NCBI RefSeq assembly: GCF_020966755.1
Contig: NZ_JAJKFT010000010.1
Location: 2,196,720 to 2,260,719, forward strand
DNA from: Blastopirellula sediminis
GTDB lineage: Bacteria; Planctomycetota; Planctomycetia; Pirellulales; Pirellulaceae
DNA: 64,000 bases
Direction: 5' to 3'
Part shown: positions 44,048 to 53,736 of the stretch, in pieces
Layout of the letters: every line of letters begins with the position of its first letter
Position numbering within the stretch: position 1 is the stretch's first letter
Notes under the pieces: generated by a model
What the model was told of the DNA's origin: nothing
Seen by the model: only the letters and a program-made list of their open reading frames with translations
Databases searched by the model: none
Made by a program: the position numbers and the translations under genes

Positions 44048-44623
44048 ATGCAACACATTGATGAACCGCGTCTTGAGGAAGATGTCGCTTATCGCTTTCA
44101 GTACTTGCAAGAGTTCACCGGTTTTGGGGCGGACGACATCGCCGTGATCCATGGCGCCGCGCCCCTGTTGGCTCCGATCGTGCCGGCGCTGGTCGACGCC
44201 GTCTACGACAAGCTGCACCAATACGACGCCACCTGGCGGCACTTCATGCCGCGTCAGCATGGGTATGACGGGCCCATGCCGGAGAAGATGGAAGACCTGG
44301 GCATGGACCATGACCAGATCAAGTTCCGCAAGCTCCACCTGAGCCGCTACTTGGAGTCGCTGGTCACGCGGACCTACGACGAAAAGATGCTCAGCTACTT
44401 GGATATGGTCGGTAAGATCCACACTCCGGACGCCGGCAACAAGGAGATCGTCGTTCCGCTGGTCCAAATGGACGCGTTGATGGCGTTCGTTTCCGATGCG
44501 ATCATCGCCACTATTTACAGCTTGAATCTGCCTCGCGAGACCGAGCTCGCCACGCTGCGGGCCTTTAACAAGCTTCTGTGGATTCAGATGGACCTGATTT
44601 CCCGCCACTACGTTCCGGCGTAG
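44048..44623 (+). CDS. Protoglobin family haem protein
   Basis: A 191-residue single-domain globin of the protoglobin/globin-coupled-sensor type. The start at ATG 44048 follows GAAGGTGATC. FQYLQEFTGFGADD is the pre-A/A helix region. The proximal His is His97 in FRKLHLSRYLESLV, matching the FRxxHLxxY motif of the family. There is no output domain. Such proteins bind oxygen, nitric oxide or carbon monoxide. Control by the neighbouring Rrf2 regulator is likely (see promoter). It ends in a strong terminator at 44645. Confidence 0.9.
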   Translation: MQHIDEPRLEEDVAYRFQYLQEFTGFGADDIAVIHGAAPLLAPIVPALVDAVYDKLHQYDATWRHFMPRQHGYDGPMPEKMEDLGMDHDQIKFRKLHLSRYLESLVTRTYDEKMLSYLDMVGKIHTPDAGNKEIVVPLVQMDALMAFVSDAIIATIYSLNLPRETELATLRAFNKLLWIQMDLISRHYVPA

Positions 44624-44644
44624 TCCAAAATTCAACATGGATGC

Positions 44645-44685
44645 AAAGGGGATCAGCGGCCGCATGTCGCTGATCCCCTTTTTTT
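44645..44685 (+). terminator. Intrinsic terminator after protoglobin gene
   Basis: AAAGGGGATCAGCG (44645-44658) pairs perfectly with CGCTGATCCCCTTT (44668-44681), followed by a T run. It begins 22 bases past the stop. Confidence 0.95.
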
Positions 44686-44813
44686 ATGTCGCGGCATCGC
44701 TTGGGCGGTTTGCCGGAAGGGGGAAATCGGACTATTCTGAACATGGTCCTCCGCGCCGCTGAGCCTGGTTTCGCTCACTGGCGTTTTCCCATCCGCTAAC
44801 CATCTGCCGCCCC

Positions 44814-47800
44814 ATGCTTCGATACGCCTTTCTCGGCTTTTTGTGCTTTTTTGGCTCGACAACGTTCCTCCTCGCAGAAGAACCGGCCGAGTTGCCGCTG
44901 GTCATCTCCGAAGACTTTGAACGCGGCACGAACGCCTGGAGTCCGACCGATCCTGCGACCTGGTCAATCGTGGAAGTGGAGGGGGGCAATCATGCCTACA
45001 AGCTGAGCGGCGTCGGCAAGTACAAGCCGCCGTTTCGCAGTCCCTTTTCGCTGGCGATCTTGAAAGGAAAGCTGTTTGGCGATTTCGTCCTGACGGCGAA
45101 AGCGAAGACGCTGCAAACGTCGCGCGGACATCGCGACATGGTGGTCGCGTGGGGCATGCAGGATCCGGCGAACTTCTACTACGTTCACCTCGGTGAGAAG
45201 ACCGACGATCACTCGAATCAGATCTTCGTGGTCGACGACGCTCCCCGGATCAAGATCAGCGAAAAGACGAGCGACGGCACGCCGTGGAAGGACGACACTT
45301 GGCACAACGTGAAAGTGGTCCGCAAGGTCGATAGCGGTTTGATCGAAGTTTATTTCGACGACATGGAAACGCCGCAGATGGTCGCCCACGACAAACGCTT
45401 CAAGTGGGGACAGATTGCGATCGGTTCGTTCGACGACCTGGGCCTATGGGATGACGTCAAAATCAACGGCGAGTTGGTCGCGCGTGGCGCCGCTGCTGAA
45501 AAGCCGGAAGAGAAGAAAGAAGAAAGCAAAGAGCCGGCGAAGGAGAAAGAGGCTGACGCCAAGAAGGTGTCGAAAGCCGATCCTGCGACGCTGGAGTTCA
45601 TTCGCTGGAGCGGCGATGTCAACGTTCCGGATCCGGTGGCGATCAGTCTCGACTATCAAGGTCGCGCGTACGTGACGCAGACGATGCGGCGAAAGTCGCA
45701 AGACCTTGATATTCGGGCAAACACCGACTGGATACCCGACGATGTCGGGTTCGAGTGGCCTGCCGACAAGCAGGCCTTTTTTCATGCGCAAATGCCCAGC
45801 GGCGGCCCCGAGCCGAAGAAGAAGCGGGTCGACGACATGAACAACGATGGCGTCAAAGATTGGCATGACCTGACCGTCTTGTCTGAGAAGATTCACCGCC
45901 TGGAAGATGTCGACGGCGATGGAACCGCCGACAAGATCGAAACCTACGCCGACGGTTTTCAAACCGAAATCACCGGCATCGCCGCCGGCGTCCTGTGGCA
46001 TGACGGCGACGTCTTCGCGACGATCGCGCCTGACGTCTGGCGGATGCGCGATACCGACGGCGACGGCAAAGCGGACCAGCGCGAGATCATGGCGACCGGC
46101 TTCGGTTTTCATATCGCTTACGCCGGCCATGACATGCATGGTCTGACCGTTGGGCCCGACGGCAAGATCTACTGGTCGGTCGGCGACAAGGGGATCCACG
46201 TCATCGCAAAGGAAGGACGCGAGTTCCGCTTTCCGAACCAGGGGGGCGTCATGCGTTGCAATCCGGATGGGACTGACTTTGAAGTCTTCGCTCATGGCCT
46301 GCGGAACGTGCAAGAGCTGGCGTTCGACACATACGGCAACTTGTTCGGCGTCGATAATGACTCGGACCAAAAGGGAGAGAAGGAACGCTTCGTCTACATC
46401 GCGAAGGGAATCGACGCCGGCTGGCGCTGCAACTATCAGTACCGAGGCGATCGCTACAACCCCTGGATGGAAGAGAAGCTGTGGCAGACGCGGCAGACGA
46501 CGCAGCCCGCTTATCTGACGCCGCCGCTCGCCTATTCGCTCGATGGCCCGGCCGGCTTCACGTTCAATCCGGGTACCGCCCTCAGCCCTGAGTACAAAGA
46601 CTATTTCTTTCTGACCGGCGCTCCCGGCGGCGTGCAGATGGCGTTTCAGGCCGAGCCGGTTGGCGCTTCGTTCAAGTTGATCAACGACCACCGCATCGGT
46701 AACGGCATTCCGCTGGTCGGTATCAACTTTGGACCCGACGGCGGGCTCTATGGCGTCGACTGGGGTGGCGGTTATCCACTGAACGAAAAGGGCGCCGTCT
46801 GGAAGATCGACGTCCCGACCGCAGCGACTTCGCCAGCTCGCCAGGAAGTGCGTGAGCTGTTGGCCGCCGGTTTCGCGGATCGTTCGAATGCCGAGCTGAT
46901 CAAGCTGCTCGCTCATGCGGATCAACGGATTCGGCTGGAGTCGCAGTTCCAATTGGTCAAACGAAAGGAGTTTGCCTCGCTCGAATCGGTCGCCACGTCG
47001 AACCCCGAGCTTTTGGCCCGCATTCATGCGATCTGGGGCCTGGGGCAGCTTGCTCGCCAAGGAAACTCCGGCGCCGTGACGACGATCGGCAAGTTGACCG
47101 GCGACGCGGATGTTGAGATCCGGGCGCAAGCGTTACGGATGATTTCGGACAATCCCAGCTATGACGGACCTCAACTGACGTCGCTGTTGAACGACAAAAG
47201 CCCACGCGTTCGTTTCTTCGCCGCTCAGGCTTTAGCGGCTCATCCGGAAGCGGACGGGCTCACCGCCATCGCCGCTCTGCTGGCCGAAAACGACGGCAAA
47301 GATCTCTACCTGCGACATGCCGGCGCAATGGCCATGGCGGCGCAGAAGGACGTCGCTTCACTCGCCAAGCATCCCTCGGCCGAAGTTCGCCTAGCCGCGG
47401 TCGTCGCGCTGCGACAACAAGCGAATCCTGCGATTGCAGCGTTCCTGCAAGACGCCGATCCTCGCGTTGCCCGCGAAGCGGTCTTGGCGATTCATGACGA
47501 CTTTTCGATTCCGGCCGCGATCCCGGCGGTGGCGGAACTGCTCGCCGGAACGAAGTTGGATAACGAAGGGGCGATCCTCCGGATGATCAACGCCAACTAT
47601 CGTTTGGGAGACTCCGCGAGCGCCCAGCGCGTGATCAACTTCACCAGCGACGCCGAACAATCGCTGGCGATGCGTTTGGAAGCGATCGACACGCTGACCA
47701 ATTGGCGCAAAGAGCCGCGACTCGATCGCGTTGACGGACGTAACCGCGAAAAGTATCGCCTGGCGAAAGAACGAACTTTGCCGACCGAACGGCTGGCGCC

Positions 47801-48788
47801 GCTGGTTGCGACGTTGCTCGCCGATCCGAGTCAGAAGGTGAAGGCCGCGGCGTTGGCGCTCGCGTCCGAACTTGATGTGACGCTTCCGCCGACCACGCTT
47901 CAGCAGATCGCTTTGGACGACAAGCTGGAAGACGAGTTCCGTATCGAAGCGGTCAAATCGCTCGCCGCCGCGAAGTCCGATCTGTTCGACAAGTCGCTGC
48001 CAAAGATTTGGAATGCGAAGTCGACCGCGCTACGATTATCGACGCTCCGATTGCTCTCGAGTCCCAAACGGAGCGAAGCGGCGCTCAATCGCATTGGCCA
48101 AGTGCTGCCGAACGACAAGACGCCGCTGGCCGAACGGCAGTTAGCGATTTCCCTTCTCGGTGAGATCCAAGGAGCGGAAGCGGACGTGCTGCTTGCCGCA
48201 CAGCTTGAAAAGCATCTTGCCAGCAGCATGCCGGAAGTGGCTCTGGAATTGGAAGAAGCGGCGGCCGCGAAGTCGTCGACCTCGCCGCAAATCGCCAAGC
48301 TGGCCGAGCGTCTGGCGCCGAGCGCTGACGACATGACGCCGATCGCTCCGTTTCGAGCCGCTCTCTCTGGCGGCGACGCCAAACTGGGCGAGAAGATTTT
48401 CATGACTCATTTGGACGCGGCCTGCATTCGTTGTCACCGCATCGGCAAGCAAGGCAGCGACGTCGGCCCGGCGCTCGACGAGGTCGCGAAGCGTCGCGAC
48501 GCCGAGTACCTGCTGCGAGCGATGGTGGCGCCGAGCGCCGACATCGACGCGAAGTATCGCTCGACGATGGTCCTGCTGGTCAGCGGCAAAACGGTGCAGG
48601 GGATCGTCACCGCCGAGGATGACGACAAGCTAGTCCTCCGCGACGCCCAAGGGAAAGAAGTGGTTATCCCGCAGGATGACATCGACGACCTGGCCGAGCA
48701 AAAGCTGTCGCTGATGCCGGAGATGACGAAGGTCCTGACCAAACGCCAGTTGCGCGATGTCGCAGCTTATCTGCAGTCGCTGAAATAA
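44814..48788 (+). CDS. Giant secreted PVC-type haem protein with HEAT repeats
   Basis: A 1324-residue exported protein. A signal peptide (YAFLGFLCFFGSTTFLLAEE) is followed by a LamG/DUF1080-like jelly roll (about 25-225) and a Lys/Glu-rich linker (about 225-258). A membrane-bound-dehydrogenase type beta-propeller (about 260-680; ITGIAAGVLWHDGDVFATIA) and HEAT-like repeats (about 690-1150) come next. A C-terminal cytochrome c domain has haem motif CIRCH at 1204-1208 and a PVC-specific tail (SGKTVQGIVTAEDDDKLVLR). Planctomycetes use these proteins in periplasmic oxidation of unknown sugars or alcohols. Two adjacent hairpins with a T6 run sit within the coding region at 45734-45782. Confidence 0.9.
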   Translation: MLRYAFLGFLCFFGSTTFLLAEEPAELPLVISEDFERGTNAWSPTDPATWSIVEVEGGNHAYKLSGVGKYKPPFRSPFSLAILKGKLFGDFVLTAKAKTLQTSRGHRDMVVAWGMQDPANFYYVHLGEKTDDHSNQIFVVDDAPRIKISEKTSDGTPWKDDTWHNVKVVRKVDSGLIEVYFDDMETPQMVAHDKRFKWGQIAIGSFDDLGLWDDVKINGELVARGAAAEKPEEKKEESKEPAKEKEADAKKVSKADPATLEFIRWSGDVNVPDPVAISLDYQGRAYVTQTMRRKSQDLDIRANTDWIPDDVGFEWPADKQAFFHAQMPSGGPEPKKKRVDDMNNDGVKDWHDLTVLSEKIHRLEDVDGDGTADKIETYADGFQTEITGIAAGVLWHDGDVFATIAPDVWRMRDTDGDGKADQREIMATGFGFHIAYAGHDMHGLTVGPDGKIYWSVGDKGIHVIAKEGREFRFPNQGGVMRCNPDGTDFEVFAHGLRNVQELAFDTYGNLFGVDNDSDQKGEKERFVYIAKGIDAGWRCNYQYRGDRYNPWMEEKLWQTRQTTQPAYLTPPLAYSLDGPAGFTFNPGTALSPEYKDYFFLTGAPGGVQMAFQAEPVGASFKLINDHRIGNGIPLVGINFGPDGGLYGVDWGGGYPLNEKGAVWKIDVPTAATSPARQEVRELLAAGFADRSNAELIKLLAHADQRIRLESQFQLVKRKEFASLESVATSNPELLARIHAIWGLGQLARQGNSGAVTTIGKLTGDADVEIRAQALRMISDNPSYDGPQLTSLLNDKSPRVRFFAAQALAAHPEADGLTAIAALLAENDGKDLYLRHAGAMAMAAQKDVASLAKHPSAEVRLAAVVALRQQANPAIAAFLQDADPRVAREAVLAIHDDFSIPAAIPAVAELLAGTKLDNEGAILRMINANYRLGDSASAQRVINFTSDAEQSLAMRLEAIDTLTNWRKEPRLDRVDGRNREKYRLAKERTLPTERLAPLVATLLADPSQKVKAAALALASELDVTLPPTTLQQIALDDKLEDEFRIEAVKSLAAAKSDLFDKSLPKIWNAKSTALRLSTLRLLSSPKRSEAALNRIGQVLPNDKTPLAERQLAISLLGEIQGAEADVLLAAQLEKHLASSMPEVALELEEAAAAKSSTSPQIAKLAERLAPSADDMTPIAPFRAALSGGDAKLGEKIFMTHLDAACIRCHRIGKQGSDVGPALDEVAKRRDAEYLLRAMVAPSADIDAKYRSTMVLLVSGKTVQGIVTAEDDDKLVLRDAQGKEVVIPQDDIDDLAEQKLSLMPEMTKVLTKRQLRDVAAYLQSLK
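45734..45782 (+). repeat. Two tandem hairpins and T6 inside the giant gene
   Basis: ACCCGAC-gat-GTCGGGT (45734-45750) and GGCCTGC-cgacaa-GCAGGCC (45757-45776) are both perfect, the second followed by six T. The reading frame is kept (IPDDVGFEWPADKQAFF). The second unit looks like an intrinsic terminator placed within a gene. Confidence 0.65.
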
Positions 48789-48891
48789 CGGAACTAGCGG
48801 CGACTTTTCCGGAAAAACTAGCCACCGAGTGCGATCCTCGGCGGCGTTGGTTGCGTCTAATGGGCGCCGCCTATGGCGACGGTCCGATTTT

Positions 48892-48900
48892 GCTAGAATT
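48892..48900 (+). promoter_or_regulatory. Extended -10 upstream of tRNA-Arg
   Basis: TGCTAGAAT matches TGnTATAAT and lies 22 bases before the tRNA. Confidence 0.5.
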
Positions 48901-48921
48901 AGGCGGCAGCTTGCTGCACGT

Positions 48922-48995
48922 GTCCCCGTAGCTCAACTGGATAGAGCACCCGCCTTCTAAGCGGGATGTTGCAGGTTCGATCCCTGCCGGGGATG
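48922..48995 (+). tRNA. tRNA-Arg, anticodon TCT
   Basis: A complete cloverleaf. Acceptor GTCCCCG (48922-48928) pairs with CGGGGAT, with G1-T72 wobble. The D loop contains AACTGGAT. The anticodon stem CCCGC/GCGGG encloses CTTCTAA with anticodon TCT (reads AGA). The T arm GCAGG-TTCGATC-CCTGC is perfect. The discriminator is G, and no CCA is encoded. Confidence 0.95.
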
Positions 48996-49024
48996 CCTTT
49001 TTCTGTCTTACTTACCCGCGGGGC

Positions 49025-49190
49025 CTATTTGTCGACTGGCGCCGACTCGGGTTGTGCTGTTGCACGTTCGCCCGGTTCCGTCTTGAAGAAACTCGCGTAG
49101 AGGAAGCCGGCGGCTGATTCTTGTGGAGTGATCACGCGCTTCTTCCCCTCTCCCAGATCGCCAAATTGTCGCTGCGCGGCGTGAGGAAAA
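49025..49190 (-). pseudogene. Possible coding relic after tRNA
   Basis: Minus-strand text KKRVITPQESAAGFLYASFF followed by KTEPGERATAQPESAPVDK and a stop looks protein-like. It has no clear start, because the frame further upstream has no coding feel. It could be the decayed 3' end of a gene. Low certainty. Confidence 0.25.
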
Positions 49191-49290
49191 CCGCTCTGCC
49201 GGAGGCGAGAAACTTTGCAGGCGTCGTCGCTGGAGGTTAGATTGGGCCTGAGCAAGTCCCCGCCTCCAATCTCCTTCCAGGATCGTTTCG

Positions 49291-51237
49291 ATGCTACCGA
49301 TTCGCTATGCCTGCTGCTTGCTGTTGTGGTTAGCATTCTTGTCGGCCCATGCGTCGGCGGCCGAGTTTCATCAGCCGGCGAAAGAGGCGTTGCCGGATCT
49401 CTATCAATACGACAGTACGTGTAACGTCTATGTGTTGAAGGATGGCGATGCGGCGATCCTGTTCAACTTGGGAGACGGATCGGTTCTCGATCAGCTCGAC
49501 AAGATCGGCGTGAAGCAGGTCGATTGGCTGCTGATCAACAATCATCATCGCGAGAACCTGCAAGGGATCGCGCGTTTGAGCAAACGCGAAACGAAGATCG
49601 CCGCGCCGGCTGTCGAAGCGGAGATCCTGGCCGCTCCGACCGAGTATCGCAAATGGTTCCCGAAGTTGGGGGATAAGTACACGGTCTATGGCGCGAGCTA
49701 CGCTCGCCCGCCACGCGAACCGATCGTCGTTGATCGTGCGCTGGAACCGGGTGATCTGTTTGAATGGCACGGGTATCAGCTGACATGTTTGGCGACGCCC
49801 GGCGATGCGCCGGGGAGTATGACCTATCTGCTGCAGAAGGATGGCAAGACCTATGCGTTCTCCGGCGGCGTGATGCATGACGGAGCTCAGGTCGTTCACT
49901 GGTACGATTCCGAGTGGGATTATGGTTTCGCGATCGGCATTGATGCGCTGCTCGCTTCGGTCGATCAGTTGATCGGCGAAAAGATCGACGTGGCGTTTCC
50001 GGTGCAAGGTCCGGTGATCGCAGGCGCCGATCAGCAGCTGCGCGACTATCGCGAAAAGCTGACCCGGTTTCGCGCCAGCTACGTGCGAGGGTATCCGGTC
50101 TTCAACAAAGATCCGCTGGAGCATGACGCGATTTCGGAGCCGACCGCTGTGCCGCAGATCCGTCGTGTGACGCCGCATCTCTACAAGTTGAGCCACGACT
50201 TCATGGGGCGCAACTTCTACATCATTATCTCCGACAACGGGCATGGGTTGATTCTCGACTGCGGACTTTTTCCGAAGCCGGTGCTGGAAGAGATGATCCT
50301 CGGCATGCGGCAACATCTGGGGCTGAAGCAGATTGACGCCTTCTGGATCTCGCACATGCACGGCGATCATTTCCTGCTGGGGCCGCTGCTCAAAGAAAAG
50401 TATGGGGCGAAGGCCTGGACGCTCGACAAGATTGTCGACCGCTGCGAGCATCCACGGCGGTATGATTACGCCGCGCTCGTCTCGACCTATGGCGATGGTT
50501 TCGACGGGATGAAGATCGACAAGGGCTTCAAAGATGGCGAAACGGTTGAGTGGGAAGGGTACACGATCCATGTCGACTGGATGCCTGGACAAACCGAGTT
50601 CGGCAACTGTCTCTGGCTGGAGATCGACGGCAAGCGGATCGCGTTTACCGGCGACAACTTGTTCGGGAACCCCCGCGACGAAACGCAGACGGCGCATGAC
50701 TGTTTCGTCTGTCGCAACAGCGCGATCCTGGAAGAAGGGCACATCCTGGGAAGTAAGTATCTGCTGGATCTGAAACCCGATATTGTGATGGCGGCTCATT
50801 CGTACGTGATGCCCGAGCCGCAAGCGATGCTCGAGCGGTATCACAACTGGTCGAAGGAGATGGCCGGTCTGTTTCGTGAGATCCTGCCGGAGAAGGACTA
50901 CGAGTATCTGTTCGATCCCTATTGGGTTTCGGCCTATCCTTATCGCGTTGATCTGAGCCAAGAGACCGAACAGGAAGTGACGATCACGGTTCGCAACTTC
51001 CGCAGCATGCCGCAACAGCATCATATTGAGCTGCGACTGCCGGAAGGGGTGACCGCCGATCCGCCGATTTTGACCGGAACGGTCGCTGCCGAGAGCCGAG
51101 AGAAGTACCCGGTCAAACTTACGATCGACCGGAACAAGTCGGCGCACGGCTTGCAGATGGTTACCTTCGACATCGAACTGGATGACAAGCAATATGGCGA
51201 GCTGTTCGACTTCGTTCCCCTGCTTCCTGAAAAGTAG
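49291..51237 (+). CDS. Secreted two-domain MBL-fold hydrolase
   Basis: A 648-residue exported protein. The signal peptide is [18 protein letters not shown]. An N-terminal metallo-beta-lactamase-like domain (about 30-265) has degenerate ligands: NNHHREN stands where HxHxDH is expected. A second MBL domain (about 285-535) has an intact [14 protein letters not shown] motif plus FTGDN and AHSYVMP metal-site segments. A C-terminal beta-sandwich (about 560-648) closes the protein. The second domain is probably the catalytic one. The substrate is unknown. Confidence 0.8.
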   Translation: MLPIRYACCLLLWLAFLSAHASAAEFHQPAKEALPDLYQYDSTCNVYVLKDGDAAILFNLGDGSVLDQLDKIGVKQVDWLLINNHHRENLQGIARLSKRETKIAAPAVEAEILAAPTEYRKWFPKLGDKYTVYGASYARPPREPIVVDRALEPGDLFEWHGYQLTCLATPGDAPGSMTYLLQKDGKTYAFSGGVMHDGAQVVHWYDSEWDYGFAIGIDALLASVDQLIGEKIDVAFPVQGPVIAGADQQLRDYREKLTRFRASYVRGYPVFNKDPLEHDAISEPTAVPQIRRVTPHLYKLSHDFMGRNFYIIISDNGHGLILDCGLFPKPVLEEMILGMRQHLGLKQIDAFWISHMHGDHFLLGPLLKEKYGAKAWTLDKIVDRCEHPRRYDYAALVSTYGDGFDGMKIDKGFKDGETVEWEGYTIHVDWMPGQTEFGNCLWLEIDGKRIAFTGDNLFGNPRDETQTAHDCFVCRNSAILEEGHILGSKYLLDLKPDIVMAAHSYVMPEPQAMLERYHNWSKEMAGLFREILPEKDYEYLFDPYWVSAYPYRVDLSQETEQEVTITVRNFRSMPQQHHIELRLPEGVTADPPILTGTVAAESREKYPVKLTIDRNKSAHGLQMVTFDIELDDKQYGELFDFVPLLPEK

Positions 51238-51404
51238 TCCATTGCATTTGCCCATCTTTCGTTGCCAGTGGTCATACGCCCTTTTCTTCGCAAGAACTTA
51301 ACTCGAAGCAAACGAGAGTCACCGCGTTTCCGCATACGCTGAACGATTGTCGCTTCCAGCACGAAAGCGGAAGCAATCGGGAATCGTCGGGAATCTCCGG
51401 TCCA

Positions 51405-52409
51405 ATGTCGTCGCCAGAGCAGGATGTTCGTGCCGAATCGCCGCAGCCGGGCGGGTTGTACGTCACCGGTTACGACGAAATTCGAATCCTGGTTGTAGAC
51501 GATAACCCGGTCGATCGAACGCTGATCGAAGGGCTGTTGGCGAACAACAATCGGGGCAATCTCCAGGTCGCCCTCGCCGCGTCCGGCGAAGAGGGGCTTC
51601 GCGCCATCCCCGATTTTCGCCCCGACGTCGTGTTGACCGACATGCAGATGCCGGGGATGGACGGGCTCGAGCTGGTCGAGCGAATCCGCGAGCAATTTCC
51701 CCTGATTCCGGCGGTGCTGATGACGGCGTTCGGCAGCGAAGAGCTGGCGATTACGGCGCTGCAGCGCGGCGCGGCCAGTTACGTCCCGAAACGGAATCTC
51801 GCCGCTTCGCTGATGGAAACGCTGGGCAAGGTTCTGGCGTCGGCCCATCACGATCGGCAGCAAGCGCGGCTGGGGCAATGTTGGAGTCAGACCGAGTTTC
51901 ATTTCGTCCTCGAAAACGACGTGCAATTGATCGGCGCAGTTACGGCGCATGTCCAACACTACCTGAAGCAGTTCCGTCATCTCGACGACAGTCAGCTACT
52001 GCGAGTCGGCATCGCACTCGACGAGGCGATCCGCAACGCGATGCATCATGGCAACCTTGAGCTCAGTTCGTCGCTGAAGGAGTCGGGCGGCGATCGCTAC
52101 TTTGAAGAAGCGGCGCGGCGGCGCAGTATCGCTCCCTATCACGAACGCCGCGTCTTTTTCACCGCTCGCGAACTGGGCAACGAATCGCACTACATCGTGC
52201 GGGACGAAGGGCCCGGCTTCGACGTTTCTAAGGTCCACTACGACCCGGAAGACATCGAACAACTGACGCGTCCCAGCGGTCGGGGGTTGTTCCTGATTCG
52301 GACCTTCATGGACGACGTCCGTTTCAATGAGCATGGCAACGAAATCACGATGATCTTTCGTCGCACCGACTCTCCGGCAAAAACCGAAGCGGCGCCGGCA
52401 GCTCAGTAG
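51405..52409 (+). CDS. Response regulator fused to RsbW-like ATPase
   Basis: A 334-residue protein. A receiver domain (about 25-145) has ILVVDDN, the phospho-Asp in VVLTDMQMPGMDG and the conserved YVPK Lys. The second half is a GHKL ATPase of anti-sigma kinase type: N box ALDEAIRNAMHHGNLELSS, G1 box RDEGPGFDVS and G2 box GRGLFLIRTFMDDV. About 40 extra residues (ESGGDRYFEEAARRRSIAPY region) are inserted between the N and G1 boxes. Such fusions usually regulate partner-switching systems through phosphorylation. No partner gene is in the window. Confidence 0.85.
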   Translation: MSSPEQDVRAESPQPGGLYVTGYDEIRILVVDDNPVDRTLIEGLLANNNRGNLQVALAASGEEGLRAIPDFRPDVVLTDMQMPGMDGLELVERIREQFPLIPAVLMTAFGSEELAITALQRGAASYVPKRNLAASLMETLGKVLASAHHDRQQARLGQCWSQTEFHFVLENDVQLIGAVTAHVQHYLKQFRHLDDSQLLRVGIALDEAIRNAMHHGNLELSSSLKESGGDRYFEEAARRRSIAPYHERRVFFTARELGNESHYIVRDEGPGFDVSKVHYDPEDIEQLTRPSGRGLFLIRTFMDDVRFNEHGNEITMIFRRTDSPAKTEAAPAAQ

Positions 52410-52488
52410 CGACTCAGCTTCGGGTTTCCGCAGGCCCTCTCTGCAAAGGCGCAACTGGGCCCCGTCTCTAAGCTTCGTCTCCCTCCGT

Positions 52489-52509
52489 GTAAGGGAAAAA
52501 AGCCCTTAC
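52489..52509 (+). terminator. Hairpin, likely terminator
   Basis: GTAAGGG (52489-52495) pairs with CCCTTAC (52503-52509); the loop is A-rich and there is no long T run. Moderate strength. Confidence 0.5.
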
Positions 52510-52661
52510 TTGCCACCTATGGTAGGATTGCGCCAGATTAAACCAGGCAAAAATCCTCATACGAAAGTTCAGTGGGGTTATTTCTTTCCTAAATACGATG
52601 TAAAGGAACTCAAAAGCCGGTTGTTCAAAACTCATTGATGAGCTTTGGGATCAACTTAGAA

Positions 52662-52687
52662 TTCAGGTGTTCCTGAACTTTTTTTGT
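52662..52687 (+). terminator. Terminator-like hairpin just ahead of the DUF1559 start
   Basis: The six-pair stem TTCAGG/CCTGAA with loop tgtt is followed by C and a T-rich run. Placed within the leader of the gene, it could act as an attenuator or mark the end of the upstream unit. Confidence 0.5.
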
Positions 52688-52709
52688 TTCTCGTCGAAGG
52701 CCATCTATC

Positions 52710-53651
52710 ATGTCCATTTCTAAATCGCGATCAGGCTTCACGCTTGTTGAGCTTTTGGTCGTAATCGCCATCATCGGCGTCTTAATCGCGTTGCTCTTGC
52801 CGGCGGTTCAACAAGCTCGCGAAGCGGCTCGTCGCACCCAGTGCGTAAGCAATATCAAGAACGTCGCGCTGGCGATTCACAACTACCACGACACCTATCG
52901 CAACTTGCCGTATCTCGGCTTCAGCGGTTGGGCCGGGGATACCATTTCGTGGGAAGGACGCATTTTGCCGTTCCTCGAACAGAACGCGATTTACGATACG
53001 TTGGATTGGACTGATCGCGTCAACGGCGGTCGTAATCCGATTTATCGCGGCACCTCGTTGTCGGTGATGTCTTGCCCGTCGGACAACATGACGATCGGCG
53101 AGTTGAACTCGGACGGCACCCTCGGCAGTTGGTCGCATCAGCGGGCCAGCTACGCCGTTTGCGTCGGCAACACCAACTACGCCCAGCATGACGCCAATAA
53201 CTGGGACGGCCTCTGGACCTACAAAAACGGCGGTTCCGCGTTCCGCATGGACAAGATCTTCAACTTGGCGGTCGTGACCGACGGTACCAGCAACACGGTG
53301 ATGCTGGGTGAAGTTCCGGTCAATCAAACCACTTCGGGTTGGCAAGGGGGTTACGCCGTGACGATCTTCAGCAACGGCGCCGGCTTCACCGGCTACCTGA
53401 CGCCGAACACCAAGTCGTCGGTAGACGGCGGTCGTCGCTGCTGGAACCCGAACGACTACCCGACGCACAAAATTCCTTGCCATTCGTCGGGTAATTGGGA
53501 AAGCGCGACCTACGCCGCGTTCAGCATGCATCCCGGCGGCGTCAATGTCGGCAACTTCGACGGTTCGGTCTCGTTCGTGCCGGAAACGATTGACATCTGG
53601 ACCTGGCGTGCGATGACGTCGACCGGCGGTGGGGAAGTCATCAGCAAGTAA
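52710..53651 (+). CDS. DUF1559 protein with pilin-like N-terminus
   Basis: A 313-residue protein. The type III signal [20 protein letters not shown] (cleavage before F) and the following long hydrophobic helix are as in pseudopilins. [18 protein letters not shown] is the junction. The DUF1559 domain then includes [25 protein letters not shown] and FDGSVSFVPETID. These are abundant in planctomycetes and are thought to form surface or periplasmic filaments, without proof. A lipoprotein gene follows, as in the second copy at 61597-62998. Confidence 0.93.
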   Translation: MSISKSRSGFTLVELLVVIAIIGVLIALLLPAVQQAREAARRTQCVSNIKNVALAIHNYHDTYRNLPYLGFSGWAGDTISWEGRILPFLEQNAIYDTLDWTDRVNGGRNPIYRGTSLSVMSCPSDNMTIGELNSDGTLGSWSHQRASYAVCVGNTNYAQHDANNWDGLWTYKNGGSAFRMDKIFNLAVVTDGTSNTVMLGEVPVNQTTSGWQGGYAVTIFSNGAGFTGYLTPNTKSSVDGGRRCWNPNDYPTHKIPCHSSGNWESATYAAFSMHPGGVNVGNFDGSVSFVPETIDIWTWRAMTSTGGGEVISK

Positions 53652-53736
53652 CGCAGCCCAAAGGGGGCGAAGCGGCGAGTTGCACCTTCGCTCGCCGCTC
53701 GCGTCGCATCACACATTTCTGGCGGAGCATATTCCG

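Larger units (their letters stand above)
52410..52709. other. 300-bp leader region of the DUF1559 gene
   Basis: It holds two hairpins. GTAAGGG...CCCTTAC (52489-52509) probably ends the response-regulator transcript. TTCAGG-tgtt-CCTGAA followed by a T run (52662-52687) lies 23 bases before the DUF1559 start. No gene is seen. Confidence 0.6.

Noticed and set aside
45444-47129. A 561-residue minus-strand open frame
   Set aside because: Antisense shadow of the giant haem-protein gene.
49330-51255. A 641-residue minus-strand open frame
   Set aside because: A mirror of the MBL hydrolase gene with no domain signature; the plus-strand frame has the signal peptide and metal motifs.
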